The notes under the pieces are model-generated. The model was not told the origin of the DNA. It did not search any database and was given only the letters and a program-made list of their open reading frames with translations. The position numbers were made by a program, and so were the translations under genes. From assembly GCA_016783965.1 (NCBI GenBank), contig JADHVO010000003.1, positions 62,001 to 126,000 of the forward strand: 64,000 bases of DNA, read 5' to 3'. Within the stretch, counting starts at the first letter, position 1, and each line of letters starts with the position of its first letter. Positions 45,680 to 55,133 of the stretch are shown here, piece after piece. This DNA is from Alphaproteobacteria bacterium (GTDB taxonomy: Bacteria; Pseudomonadota; Alphaproteobacteria; Micropepsales; Micropepsaceae).

Positions 45680-47788
45680 ATGACCGGGACCGACACCCCC
45701 TTGCGCGACAGGGAAGCGGTTTTCGCAGGCCGCATCGACATCCTGTATGCGCTGGGGCGGCATTATCTGTCGCTGCCATTCGCAGCATTGTGCATTCCGG
45801 CGACGATGTTCGCCGGCAATGCGCCCGGCTGGCTGCCGTTCATGCCATTGATGCTGCAGATCACAGTGGTGATCGCGGCCGAGCAACTGACAACCGCTTA
45901 CAAGAACCGCAACGGACACGGCACGCCGCTCTACTGGGCGCGGCGCTATGCCTTCGTCTCCGCCGTCGCCGGCGCGACCTGGGGCGTGGGCGTGCTGTTC
46001 TGGTTCATGCCGAATTCCTTCCCGGCGCAGGCTTACCTGGTTATCGCGTTCCTGGGGATGACGGCGACGGAGTTCATCGCCCGATCGGCGTACCGGCCGG
46101 CATATCTGTGTCACGCGCTGTTTTCGCTGGGGCCACTGGTGGTGGTGCTGCTGCTGACTGGCGGCATCTACCAGGTGATGACGGCGATCCTGGTGGCGCT
46201 GTTTGGCGGCGTGCTGTTCACCTATTGCAACGGCATGGCACGCCTGCTGGACGAGAGCATTTTCCTCAAGCTCGAGAATGTCGGCCTGATCAAGCGGCTG
46301 TCGCGCGAGAAGGAAGAGGTCGAGGTAGCGCGCGACGCCGCCGAGGCGAGCGGGCGCGTGAAGTCGACGTTTCTGGCCAATCTCAGCCACGAACTTCGCA
46401 CGCCGCTGAATGCTTTACTGGGCATGGCACAGCTGCTGGACCGCGCGGAGCTGGAGAAGCCACACCGCGATCATGTGAAGGTGATGCTCGAGGCCGGACG
46501 CGGACTTCAGCTGCTGCTTGACGACGTCATCGCACTGTCGCGGGACGACGCGGCGCATGCCGAGGAAGAGAGCGATCCGGCGCAAGCGGCGCGCGCCGTG
46601 GGACGATTGCTCCAGCCACGGGCCTGGGAAAAGCGCCTGCGGCTCTCGGTTACCGCTCCGGCGAACCTGCCGCTGGTCGCGGCGGACGGGCGCCGCGTGC
46701 GGCAGGCGCTGCTCAAGCTGGTCGACAACGCGCTCAAGTTTACCGACCGCGGCGGCATCGAAATTCGCGTCGAAGCGGAGGCGGAGGCGGTCAAGTTCTC
46801 GGTCATCGACACCGGGCCGGGTGTGCCGCCCGACGTGATTCCGCTGCTGTTCAAGCCGTTTACGCCGGGCGATCCCTCCTATGCGCGGCGGCAGAACGGG
46901 CTCGGTCTCGGGCTCGCCGTCGTCAAACGCATCGTCGAGCTGGCCCATGGCAACGTCGGCGTCGACAGCGCGCCGGACGAAGGCGCGACGTTCTGGTTCA
47001 CCATACCGCTTTCCGGCGCGCCGCGCGGCGCAGCCGAGCCATCGGGCGAAGCCGTGCCGGCACCGTCGAAGCAGTCCTTCCTTGTGTTCACGCGCGATGC
47101 CGAAATGGAGGCGCAGGTGGCGCGCTATGTCGAGCCGTTCGGCAACCGCATCGAGAGCCCGGACACGCTGTCGGGGGCGATCGCGCTGGCAGCACGCCAA
47201 CATTTCGATGCGATCATCGTACGCGCCAACGAGGCCGACAGCTGGGCGGCGGCGCGCGGCGTGACAGCGCCGGTGCTGGCGCTGCTCCAGCGCGGCGAGC
47301 GTGCTCCGGTCGCGGCGAGCGAGGTGCTACACTGGCCCGCGAGCGCGCAGGAACTGTATCAAGTGCTGGCGCGGCTACGCGAGCGGATGGAGCCGAAGGA
47401 AGCAGCGGGCCCAGCAGACGCGGCGCGCGCGGAGGTAGCACCTATCGATGCGGATGCGTTCGCTGCGCTGGAGCGTTCGGTCGGGCTCAAGACGCTGGTG
47501 GAGATCCTGCACTCCTACATCCAGAACGCGGAGCTCCTGTGCAATTCATTAGCCGACGCATGCGCAGCGGAACGATGGGACGATGCCGGCCGCCTGGCGC
47601 AGGACATCGCCGGCGCGGCCGGCGGCTTGGGCCTTATGGCGGTGACCGCGGCGGCGCGCGGTTTCACGCAGAAGACACGCACAGGCGAGGGCGGTCAGGA
47701 GCTGCGCATCGCAGCGCTTGCAGTGGTGGGCGAGCAGGCGCGGACCAAGCAAGCGCTGGTGAACCTTTATCCGGCGCTGGCGGCCTAG
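45680..47788 (+). CDS. Membrane histidine kinase with degenerate receiver and HPt domains
   Basis: A 702-residue protein. Residues 20-190 have about five hydrophobic helices. The HisKA box is FLANLSHELRTPLNALL (His near 237). The ATPase domain has LVDNALKFTDRG (N box), DTGPGVP (G1) and NGLGLGLAVVKRIVE (G2). Residues 465-545 fold like a receiver, but the phospho-acceptor Asp is missing (HFDAIIVRANEADSW). Residues 590-690 resemble an HPt domain in which the His is replaced by Gln (RLAQDIAGAAGGLG). The kinase core is intact, so it probably signals to a separate regulator. GGAAGG precedes the ATG. Confidence 0.85.
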   Translation: MTGTDTPLRDREAVFAGRIDILYALGRHYLSLPFAALCIPATMFAGNAPGWLPFMPLMLQITVVIAAEQLTTAYKNRNGHGTPLYWARRYAFVSAVAGATWGVGVLFWFMPNSFPAQAYLVIAFLGMTATEFIARSAYRPAYLCHALFSLGPLVVVLLLTGGIYQVMTAILVALFGGVLFTYCNGMARLLDESIFLKLENVGLIKRLSREKEEVEVARDAAEASGRVKSTFLANLSHELRTPLNALLGMAQLLDRAELEKPHRDHVKVMLEAGRGLQLLLDDVIALSRDDAAHAEEESDPAQAARAVGRLLQPRAWEKRLRLSVTAPANLPLVAADGRRVRQALLKLVDNALKFTDRGGIEIRVEAEAEAVKFSVIDTGPGVPPDVIPLLFKPFTPGDPSYARRQNGLGLGLAVVKRIVELAHGNVGVDSAPDEGATFWFTIPLSGAPRGAAEPSGEAVPAPSKQSFLVFTRDAEMEAQVARYVEPFGNRIESPDTLSGAIALAARQHFDAIIVRANEADSWAAARGVTAPVLALLQRGERAPVAASEVLHWPASAQELYQVLARLRERMEPKEAAGPADAARAEVAPIDADAFAALERSVGLKTLVEILHSYIQNAELLCNSLADACAAERWDDAGRLAQDIAGAAGGLGLMAVTAAARGFTQKTRTGEGGQELRIAALAVVGEQARTKQALVNLYPALAA

Positions 47789-48234
47789 GCCTTCTTCACC
47801 TTGCGGCCATCTTCCCATTCGAGACCGGGTTCGTAGCGATCGGGGCCGGTGTATCCGGGATAGAGGCGATAGCCGGTCATCTTGATATGCGGGAGCGCGC
47901 CGTAGAAGTTCGCCGCGCCGTCTGTGATGAGGTCGAGGCGCAGGCCGCCGGCTTCCTTCAGCCCGCGCTCGATCAATATGCGCGCGATGCCGCGGCGGCG
48001 GTGATCGGCATGGACGGCGATCAGCGAGAGATGCGCCTGAACCTCGCCGTCGCTCTGGATCTGCGCGAAGCCGATCACCATGCCGTCCTCGTCAGCCACC
48101 ATGGTCGTCACGCCTGGCGCGGTGAGCACGCGGTTGGCGCGCAGCGGATTCTCAATCAGCGACGGCCAGCCCTCCTGCCGGCAGAGTGCAAGGATGGCAG
48201 GGAGGTCGGGTTCATTGTAGCGGCGAATGTGCAT
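47785..48234 (-). CDS. GNAT-family N-acetyltransferase
   Basis: A 149-residue protein. The acetyl-CoA binding loop HADHRRRGIARILIERGLKEAG fits motif A (Arg/Gly pattern RRRGIA), preceded by LSLIAVHAD. C-terminal LYPGYTGPDRYEPG is typical of a common bacterial GNAT subgroup. Substrate unknown. The start MHIRRYNEPDLP is chosen because the frame upstream is not GNAT-like. The stop overlaps that of the kinase gene by 4 bases. Confidence 0.85.
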   Translation of the reverse strand: MHIRRYNEPDLPAILALCRQEGWPSLIENPLRANRVLTAPGVTTMVADEDGMVIGFAQIQSDGEVQAHLSLIAVHADHRRRGIARILIERGLKEAGGLRLDLITDGAANFYGALPHIKMTGYRLYPGYTGPDRYEPGLEWEDGRKVKKA

Positions 48235-48342
48235 GGTGCCCGGGATGTAGGTGCGGACCGTGGCGGCAACAAGCCCGTTTTCTGATGACAACGCTGATAT
48301 GTCACCCCTACGGTTGGGGGGACGCGACGGGAGCATTACAAA

Positions 48343-49212
48343 ATGACGCTCGAACATCTTACGGTGGATGCGAATGTTGACAGCGTCGTCGCGGCGCTGA
48401 AACGCGACGGGGCCTGTATTATCGACAATGTGATTTCGCGCGAGGCGATGGACGCGGTCGCGGCGGAACTGAAGCCGTGGATGGATGCGACCGCGTTCGG
48501 CCCCGACGATTTCTCCGGGCATCGCACCAGGCGCACAGGCGGCTTGGTGGCGCGTTCGCCGCTGTGTCGTGAACTGGTGATGAACCCGATGGTGCTGGAT
48601 GTGACCAAGCAGTTTCTATCGCATGCGACGAGCTTCCAGTTGCACCTGACACAGGTCATCGCGATCGGTCCGGGCGAGCCGGCGCAGCCGATCCATCGCG
48701 ACCAGTGGGCCTTCGACTTCCATCCATTCCCGAGCGGCTACGAGGTCCAGTGCAACACGATCTGGGCGATGACGGATTTCACCGAGGAGAACGGCGCGAC
48801 CCGGGTGGTGCCGGGAAGCAATGCGCTGGCGGACAAGCTGCGCTTCAAGCACGAGGATTCGATCGCAGCAGAGATGAGCAAGGGATCGGTGCTGCTCTAT
48901 TCCGGCAGCGTGTATCACGGCGGCGGCGCGAACCGTTCGGATGCGACGCGGGTGGGGATCAACATCACCTATAACCTGTCGTGGCTGCGTCAGGAGGAGA
49001 ACCAGTATCTCTCCTGCCCGCCAGAAATCGCGAAGACGCTGCCGGTGCCACTGTTGAAGCTGATGGGATACCGGCGCGGAGCCTATGCACTCGGCTATGT
49101 CGACGACCTGCGCGATCCGATCAAAGTGTTGCGGCCCGACCTGGCGAAGGCCGGGCTGGGCGATGACGGGACGGTCGAGGCGGCGCGTGAGAAGCTGAAA
49201 GCCGCGGAATAG
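48343..49212 (+). CDS. Phytanoyl-CoA dioxygenase-family Fe(II)/2-oxoglutarate enzyme
   Basis: A 289-residue non-haem iron dioxygenase. The iron ligands are His and Asp in QPIHRDQWAF and a later His in GSVYHGGGANRS; the 2-oxoglutarate-binding Arg follows in DATRVGIN. The fold also shows NTIWAMTDFTEENGATRVVP, typical of PhyH. Substrate unknown. GGGAG lies before the ATG. It is followed by the helicase gene after 42 bases, though no functional link is evident. Confidence 0.87.
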   Translation: MTLEHLTVDANVDSVVAALKRDGACIIDNVISREAMDAVAAELKPWMDATAFGPDDFSGHRTRRTGGLVARSPLCRELVMNPMVLDVTKQFLSHATSFQLHLTQVIAIGPGEPAQPIHRDQWAFDFHPFPSGYEVQCNTIWAMTDFTEENGATRVVPGSNALADKLRFKHEDSIAAEMSKGSVLLYSGSVYHGGGANRSDATRVGINITYNLSWLRQEENQYLSCPPEIAKTLPVPLLKLMGYRRGAYALGYVDDLRDPIKVLRPDLAKAGLGDDGTVEAAREKLKAAE

Positions 49213-49254
49213 TCCTTCCCTTCGCGGCCCAACTGTTGTTCATGATCGGTTCTG

Positions 49255-52002
49255 ATGGCTTCCGAACCGACTCCCTCGCGTTCCTGGCGCATCTTGCCGG
49301 CGCTGGTGCCGTCGCCGGGTGGCGCGGTCGTCTGTGAGAATGATGGCGCGTGCCGGAAGGTCGGGCTCGATGAGGCGCGGCGCCTGTTCCGGTCGGGCAA
49401 TGTGCTGGTTGCGCACGCGGCGTTCGTGTCAGGGCGGCTGAAGACTCCGCCGGCGGCGGCGCTGTTCGACGTGCTGGAGCTGTTCGCGTTCGTGCGGCCG
49501 GGCGCGCCATTCATTCCGTCGGCGCTGGGGCTGGCGCGGGCGATGGGGCTTCTCATTCCCCACACCGCGGAGCAACAGGCGGCAGCGCTGCGGGATGCGG
49601 CAATAGCGTTGCTCGATCTGGTGCAGCATGCGCCGGAAGACGTGCGGCAGCATATGCGCGTGCTTGCCATGACGATGGGACGCGCGGGCTGGAAATGGGC
49701 GGGCGCGATCATCGACCGGCTGGGTGAGCCGGAAGGCAAGCTGCATCCCATCGCCGGCATGGAGACTTGGCGCGGGCTGCCGGAGTGGGAGGATGCTGCT
49801 GCGCCGGACAAGCCTGGCTCCTTGCCGGTGTCGGCGGACGATGCGCGGGCGCGGCTGCATTCGCTGGTGCATCGCATGGGCGAGATGCGGCCCGAGCAGG
49901 CGGAGTACACCGACGCGGCATCGTTCGCGTTCTCGGCGCGCGATGCGGCGGGGGCGCCTAAGGTTGCCTTGGTCGAGGCGGGCACGGGCGTCGGCAAGAC
50001 GCTGGGCTATCTGGCCCCGGCGTCGCTTTGGGCGGAGAAGAATGGACCAGGGCTTTGGATCTCGACCTATACCCGCAACCTGCAACGGCAGATCGTGCAG
50101 GAGATCGGGCACCTCTATCCCGATCCCGACGAGCGCGCCGAGAAAGCGGTCGTTCGCAAGGGGCGCGAGAATTATCTCTGCCTGCTGAATTTCGAAGAGG
50201 CGGCGAAGCGTACTGCGCTGGCGCCGGGACAGCGGAGCGTGGCGCTGGGGCTGATAGCGCGCTGGGTGGGTGCGACGCCGGACGGCGATGTGTCGGGCGC
50301 CGGGTTCCCCGCGTTCCTGGGCGCGTCGATTGCCTTGAGCGAAGTGACCGATCGGCGCGGCGAGTGCGTGTATGCGGCGTGTCCGCATTACAAGTCGTGC
50401 TTCATCGAGCGGGCGATAAGGCGGGCGCGGCACGCGCCGATTGTGGTGGCGAACCACGCGCTGGTGATCGCGCAGGCATCGCAGGACTGGCTCAACATCG
50501 ACGAGACCACAGACACGCCGCCCGAGAAGCGCGTGCGTTACGTGTTCGACGAAGGGCATCACCTGTTCGACGCGGCGGACAGCGGGTTCGCGCCGCTGCT
50601 GTCGGGGATGGAGATGACGGACCTACGCCGCTGGGTGCGCGGGCCCGAAGGCGGCGCGCGCTCGCGCATGCGTGGCTTGCAGGAGCGGTTGCGCGACCTG
50701 CTGGTGGACGACCGCGAGGGCGAGGACATCCTGGGCGAGGCGATCAACGCCTCGGGCGCGTTGTCGGCGGCGGGATGGATGAGCCGGTTGCAGGGCGGCG
50801 GGCCCCGCGGGCCGGGTGAGCTGTTCCTGGCCGCGGTGTACCAGCACGTGAAGGCGCGCAGCGGCGACGATGCGGACAGTTTCTATACGCTGGAAGCGGA
50901 CGTGGAGCCGCTGGGCGAGGAGCTCAAGGCTACGGCGCGGGACCTGGCGCGCGGACTGAAGCGGCTGTCGGTGCCGTTGATGCGTCTGTCGGCGCATCTG
51001 CGCAAGCAACTCGACCAGATGAGCGACGAGTTACAGAGCTATTCGCGGGCGCGGATCGATGCGGCAGCGCGGGCGCTAGCGTGGCGCGGCAAATATGTGG
51101 TGCCAACCTGGATCGCGATGCTGGATTCGCTCGAGGGCGAGCGGGATCCGCAGTTCGTCGACTGGTTCGAGATCGCCCGCGAGGACGGGCGCGACAAGGA
51201 CGTGGGACTGGAGCGCCACTGGGTCGATCCGACCGTGCCGCTGGCGCGAGACGTGTTGGCGCCGGCGCATGGCGCGCTAATCACCAGCGCGACGTTGCGC
51301 GATATCGTCGAAGGCGTGGACGACTGGCAGTCGGCAGAGGTGCGCACGGGTGCGGGGCACCTGCCAGAGCCGCCGAAGCGCGCCTCGTTCGGCTCGCCGT
51401 TCAACTATGCGAAGCAGGCACGCATCTTCGTGGTGAAGGACGTGAACCGACGCGACGTCGACCAGATCGCGGCCGCATTCCGCGAGCTGTTCCTGGCGAG
51501 CGATGGCGGGGCGCTGGGGCTGTTCACCGCCGTGCGGTTACTGCGTGCGGTGGAGCAGCGGATCGCCGGTCCGCTCGCGGATGTGGGCATCAACCTCTAT
51601 GCGCAGCATGTCGACAAGCTGGACACCGGCGCGCTGATCGATCTGTTCCGGGCGGAGGAGAATGCGTGCCTGCTGGGCACCGACGCGCTGCGCGATGGCG
51701 TGGACGTGCCCGGCCGATCGCTCAGGCTGGCTGTGTTCGACAAAGTGCCATGGCCGAAGCCCACCATCCTGCACAGGGCGCGGCGGGCGAAATTCGGCAA
51801 GGGCTATGACGATTTGCTGACGCGGTTCCGGCTGAAGCAGGCGTTCGGGCGGCTGGTGCGCGGGGCCGACGATCGCGGATGCTTTGTGATCCTGGAGCCG
51901 GCGACGCCGTCGCGCTTGCTGAGCGCGTTCCCATCGGAGGCGCCCGTGAAGCGCTGTGGGCTGGCGGAGGCGATTGCCGAAATCCGCACATTCCTCGCGT
52001 AG
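49255..52002 (+). CDS. DinG/XPD-like superfamily 2 DNA helicase
   Basis: A 915-residue helicase. Walker A is VEAGTGVGKTLGYL, the Walker B/DEAH box is VFDEGHHLFD, and the C-terminal motif VI region is RLKQAFGRLVRGADDRGCFV. Four cysteines (YLCLLNF, RGECVYAACPHYKSCF) between motifs Ia and II would hold the iron-sulfur cluster of Rad3/XPD helicases. Residues 1-210 form an extra N-terminal domain beginning with an exonuclease-like or regulatory fold that is not resolved here. It is likely to act in DNA repair or in removal of secondary structures. Confidence 0.9.
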   Translation: MASEPTPSRSWRILPALVPSPGGAVVCENDGACRKVGLDEARRLFRSGNVLVAHAAFVSGRLKTPPAAALFDVLELFAFVRPGAPFIPSALGLARAMGLLIPHTAEQQAAALRDAAIALLDLVQHAPEDVRQHMRVLAMTMGRAGWKWAGAIIDRLGEPEGKLHPIAGMETWRGLPEWEDAAAPDKPGSLPVSADDARARLHSLVHRMGEMRPEQAEYTDAASFAFSARDAAGAPKVALVEAGTGVGKTLGYLAPASLWAEKNGPGLWISTYTRNLQRQIVQEIGHLYPDPDERAEKAVVRKGRENYLCLLNFEEAAKRTALAPGQRSVALGLIARWVGATPDGDVSGAGFPAFLGASIALSEVTDRRGECVYAACPHYKSCFIERAIRRARHAPIVVANHALVIAQASQDWLNIDETTDTPPEKRVRYVFDEGHHLFDAADSGFAPLLSGMEMTDLRRWVRGPEGGARSRMRGLQERLRDLLVDDREGEDILGEAINASGALSAAGWMSRLQGGGPRGPGELFLAAVYQHVKARSGDDADSFYTLEADVEPLGEELKATARDLARGLKRLSVPLMRLSAHLRKQLDQMSDELQSYSRARIDAAARALAWRGKYVVPTWIAMLDSLEGERDPQFVDWFEIAREDGRDKDVGLERHWVDPTVPLARDVLAPAHGALITSATLRDIVEGVDDWQSAEVRTGAGHLPEPPKRASFGSPFNYAKQARIFVVKDVNRRDVDQIAAAFRELFLASDGGALGLFTAVRLLRAVEQRIAGPLADVGINLYAQHVDKLDTGALIDLFRAEENACLLGTDALRDGVDVPGRSLRLAVFDKVPWPKPTILHRARRAKFGKGYDDLLTRFRLKQAFGRLVRGADDRGCFVILEPATPSRLLSAFPSEAPVKRCGLAEAIAEIRTFLA

Positions 52003-52052
52003 GCAATAACCAGAAGCGCCATAGGAACGGAACTTCCGGCTGCGCATTGCTC

Positions 52053-53651
52053 ATGAGAGGCCTCGCGCGGAGCGGCCCAGTGCGTCCTGGAACAAGCAAA
52101 CGGCGCGTCCTGCTGGCGTTCCCGCGCTATGAGCCGTCGTTCGGAACGTTTGAATACGCCTACCCCATCATGGGCGTGAAGGCCTTCATGCCGCCCCAGG
52201 GATTGCTGGTGATCGCGGCTGCTCTGCCCAGCGACTGGGAGGTGCGGTTCGTCGACGAGAACATTCGCACGGTGCGGAATGCGGATTTCCGGTGGGCGGA
52301 TGTCGTGTTCGTCAGCGGGATGCATATCCAGCGGGCGAAGATCAACGATTTGATCGCGCGGGCGCATGCGCATGGCAAGACCGTCGTGCTGGGCGGGCCA
52401 TCGGTGTCGGCGTGCCCGGAGTACTATCCCCATGCCGACTATCTGCACATCGGCGAGCTGGGCGATGCAACGGAGGAGTTGATTGCGTCGCTGGCGCTGA
52501 GCGTGGCGCGGCCGTCGAAGCAGGTGATGTTTCGCACGCGCGAGCGCAGGGACCTGAGCGCGTTTCCCCTGCCCGCTTACGAGCTGTGCAAACTGGACCA
52601 GTACTTCATGGGGAGCCTGCAATTCTCGAGCGGCTGTCCCTACGACTGCGAGTTCTGCGATATCCCGGCCCTATACGGTCGCAATCCGCGGCTGAAGACT
52701 CCAGCACAAATCATCGCCGAGCTGGAGAAGATGCGGGCCTGCGGATTGCGGCATGCGGTCTATTTCGTCGACGACAATTTCATCGGCAACCGGCGCGCGG
52801 TGCTGGGGCTGCTGCCCGTGATTGCGCAATGGCAGCGGGCCAACGGCTATCCGATCACATTTGCCTGCGAGGCGACGCTGAACATCGCCAAGCGGCCCGA
52901 GATACTATCGGCGATGCGCGACGCGAAGTTCGAGACCATCTTCTGCGGCATCGAGACACCGGAACCGGAGGCGCTGAAGGCAATCGCCAAGACGCACAAC
53001 ATGACGGTGCCGATGTACGAAGCGGTGGAGACGATGAACCGCTACGGCATGGAGGTGGTGAGCGGCATCATCTTGGGCCTCGACAGCGACACGCCGGAGA
53101 CTGGCGACGCGGTCATGAACTTCGTCGAACGCTCCAACATCCCGGTGCTGACGATCAACCTGTTACAGGCGCTGCCGCGCACGCGGCTGTGGGACCGGCT
53201 GGCGCGCGAAGGGCGGCTGGTCGAGGACGATGCGCGAGAGAGCAATGTCGTGTTCCGCCTGCCCTATGAGCGCGTCATGGAGTCATGGCGGCGTTGCGTG
53301 GCGCGGGCCTATGAGCCAGAGGCGCTGTTTCAGCGGTTCGCGCACCAGCTCGACGCGACCTATGCGCGGCGTCTCAATCCGCCGCGCAACGTGACTTGGC
53401 GCGAGGTGCGCTATGGCATGGGCGTGCTGGCGCGGCTGTTGGTGATCGCGGCGACAAGCTCCTATCGCGGCGCATTCTGGCGGTTCGCCTGGCCGCTGCT
53501 GAAGAAAGGCGACGTCGAACGGGTGATCGCGGTAGGCATGGTGGCGCATCACCTGATCGTGTTCGCGCGCGCCGCAGTGGCGGGACAGGAAAATGCCTCC
53601 TTCTATTCGCGCAAGCTGCGCTGGCCCGTCGAATCGGCGCAGGCCGCGTGA
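52053..53651 (+). CDS. hpnP: B12-binding radical SAM protein, HpnP-like (hopanoid C-2 methylase)
   Basis: A 532-residue cobalamin-binding radical SAM enzyme. Residues 20-170 are the B12 domain (LLAFPRYEPSFGTFEYAYP; ADVVFVSGMHIQRAKIND; GGPSVSACPEYYPHADYLH). The radical SAM cluster motif is CPYDCEFCDIPALYGRNPRL with CxxxCxxC. The C-terminal DUF4070-type region ends with VAHHLIVFARAAVAGQENAS. The overall pattern is that of HpnP, which methylates hopanoids at C-2 to give 2-methylhopanoids. No other hopanoid gene is nearby, so this rests on sequence resemblance from memory. The ATG at 52053 is preferred to the much earlier 51879, which lies inside the helicase gene. Confidence 0.72.
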   Translation: MRGLARSGPVRPGTSKRRVLLAFPRYEPSFGTFEYAYPIMGVKAFMPPQGLLVIAAALPSDWEVRFVDENIRTVRNADFRWADVVFVSGMHIQRAKINDLIARAHAHGKTVVLGGPSVSACPEYYPHADYLHIGELGDATEELIASLALSVARPSKQVMFRTRERRDLSAFPLPAYELCKLDQYFMGSLQFSSGCPYDCEFCDIPALYGRNPRLKTPAQIIAELEKMRACGLRHAVYFVDDNFIGNRRAVLGLLPVIAQWQRANGYPITFACEATLNIAKRPEILSAMRDAKFETIFCGIETPEPEALKAIAKTHNMTVPMYEAVETMNRYGMEVVSGIILGLDSDTPETGDAVMNFVERSNIPVLTINLLQALPRTRLWDRLAREGRLVEDDARESNVVFRLPYERVMESWRRCVARAYEPEALFQRFAHQLDATYARRLNPPRNVTWREVRYGMGVLARLLVIAATSSYRGAFWRFAWPLLKKGDVERVIAVGMVAHHLIVFARAAVAGQENASFYSRKLRWPVESAQAA

Positions 53652-53682
53652 TTTTCTCAAACAACACCAACGTCCACTTCCG

Positions 53683-53718
53683 GGCGACCCAATTTCCTGT
53701 TGAAGAAATTGGGTTGCC
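53683..53718. terminator. Long hairpin after the radical SAM gene
   Basis: A 14-base stem: GGCGACCCAATTTC (53683-53696) pairs with GAAATTGGGTTGCC (53705-53718), with one G-T wobble and an 8-base loop. No T run follows. It is 32 bases past the hpnP-like stop and may end or stabilise that transcript. Confidence 0.5.
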
Positions 53719-53775
53719 TGGACGAGCCGGGCAATGACGGTTGGGATTGGTTCAGGCGAGCCCTATAAGTTCCGC

Positions 53776-54918
53776 ATGTCGCAAAGCGATGAGACACTGT
53801 TCCCCGACGCGGCCGAAGGCGGCGAATACGGGCGCTTCTCGACCGGCATCCTGCCTAGTCATGTGCTGAAGCGCCTGATCCGGGCGCGGCGCGAGATCCT
53901 GGCGACCGAGAACATCGACGAGGCACAAATCCAGCCGGCGAGCATCGATCTTCGGCTGGGCGCTGTGGCGTGGCGGGTGCGGGCGAGCTTCTTGCCCGGT
54001 CCGAACGCGACGGTGCAAGATAAGCTCCCGACCGTCCTGATGCACGAGATCGACCTGACGCGCGGGGCGGTGCTGGAGACGGGCTGCGTCTACATCGTGC
54101 CACTGCTGGAATATGCCGATTTCTCGCATCGGGTGGCGGGGTCGGCCAATCCGAAGAGCTCGACCGGGCGCATCGATGTCTTCACACGGTTGATCACCGA
54201 TCGGGCGCAGGCGTTTGACCGGGTCGAGCCCGGCTACAAGGGACCGCTCTATGCGGAGATCAGCCCTCGGACGTTCCCGGTGCTGGTGCGCAAGGGATCG
54301 AAGCTCAACCAGCTCCGAATCCGGCACGGCACGCCGCAGTTCACCGACACGCAGCTTCGTCGCCTGCACGAGCAGCATCCGCTGGTCGATGGGCCGGCGG
54401 ACATCAGCGGCGGGCTTGGTTTCTCGATCGACCTGAAAGGCGGCGGGCAGCGGATCGGCTGGCGCGCAAAACGGCATACCGGGGTAATCGACGTGGACCG
54501 TCCCGGGGCGCTGGATCCCTACGAGTTCTGGGACTCGATTGAGGCCAATACCGTCGGGAACCTGGTGCTCGATCCCGACGAGTTCTATATCCTGGTGAGC
54601 CGCGAGGCGCTGGCGATCCCGCCCGATCATGCGGCGGAGATGGTGCCGATCGATCCGCTGGTGGGCGAGTTCCGCGTGCACTATGCGGGGTTTTTCGATC
54701 CCGGGTTCGGCTATGAGCGAGGCAAGCCGCCGGCGGCGCGCGGGGTGCTAGAGGTGCGGTCGCGCGAAGTTCCGTTCATCCTGGAGCACGGCCAGATCAT
54801 AGGTCGGCTGGTGTTCGAGCGGCTGACTGATCCGCCCCCGGACGTGTATGGCCAGGGGATCGGGTCGAACTATCAAAAACAGGGCCTGAAGCTCTCGAAA
54901 CACTTCCGCGCGCCCTGA
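53776..54918 (+). CDS. dcd: dCTP deaminase (long 2'-deoxycytidine 5'-triphosphate deaminase)
   Basis: A 380-residue protein that converts dCTP to dUTP for thymidylate synthesis. It is about twice the length of E. coli Dcd, as is usual for the alphaproteobacterial long form. Motifs: IQPASIDLRLG, HRVAGSANPKSSTGRIDVF with the substrate-binding Ser/Arg, LYAEISPRTFPVLVRKGS, and SKLNQLRIRHG. A second dUTPase-like half follows with PPDHAAEMVPIDPLVGEFR. The start MSQSDETLF is preferred; an ATG at 53734 is possible. Confidence 0.88.
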   Translation: MSQSDETLFPDAAEGGEYGRFSTGILPSHVLKRLIRARREILATENIDEAQIQPASIDLRLGAVAWRVRASFLPGPNATVQDKLPTVLMHEIDLTRGAVLETGCVYIVPLLEYADFSHRVAGSANPKSSTGRIDVFTRLITDRAQAFDRVEPGYKGPLYAEISPRTFPVLVRKGSKLNQLRIRHGTPQFTDTQLRRLHEQHPLVDGPADISGGLGFSIDLKGGGQRIGWRAKRHTGVIDVDRPGALDPYEFWDSIEANTVGNLVLDPDEFYILVSREALAIPPDHAAEMVPIDPLVGEFRVHYAGFFDPGFGYERGKPPAARGVLEVRSREVPFILEHGQIIGRLVFERLTDPPPDVYGQGIGSNYQKQGLKLSKHFRAP

Positions 54919-55000
54919 TTATTGGCGGAACCCAATGCGCCGGGTAGAAACCGGCTTAACGCGGTTCGGTCAGTTGTTGCTGTAAATCAACAGCAAGACT
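54919..55000. promoter_or_regulatory. Inverted repeat downstream of dcd
   Basis: TTGCTGT-AAATCA-ACAGCAA, a perfect 7-base inverted repeat, stands at about 54975-54994 in the gap between dcd and the candidate RNA. It may end the dcd transcript or act as an operator for the RNA; nothing else is seen in this stretch. Confidence 0.3.
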
Positions 55001-55027
55001 TTATGAGCGTACCGGACGTTCGAACCC

Positions 55028-55133
55028 GTTGCGCGCCGCCCCAGTCCCGTCACATTTAGCACGCCGCGGGTCCGAACGGCTTAGGGGGCTTGAGCCTCGC
55101 GGTTTGTAGGGTCCGCATTGAAGGGGGCAGCGT
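55028..55133 (+). ncRNA. Candidate structured RNA (possibly 6S-like)
   Basis: No protein fits this stretch. Bases 55034-55042 (CGCCGCCCC) pair with 55124-55132 (GGGGCAGCG) with one mismatch, and GCCGCGG...CGCGG forms inner helices. Short segments (CCCCAGTCCC near the 5' side and CTTGAGCC...GGTTTGTAGGGT near the 3' side) recall parts of 6S RNA (E. coli: GCCAGTCCC and CTTGAACC...AAGGGTTACAG). A strong terminator follows at once. The 6S assignment is tentative; 5' end not defined. Confidence 0.35.

Noticed and set aside
49429-50562. A 377-codon open frame on the minus strand opposite the helicase.
   Set aside because: Arg/His-rich, no motif, fully inside a conserved helicase gene.
51879-52052. 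N-terminal extension of the radical SAM gene into the helicase gene.
   Set aside because: The extra 58 residues overlap the helicase end and do not resemble the family; the ATG at 52053 precedes the first conserved strand.
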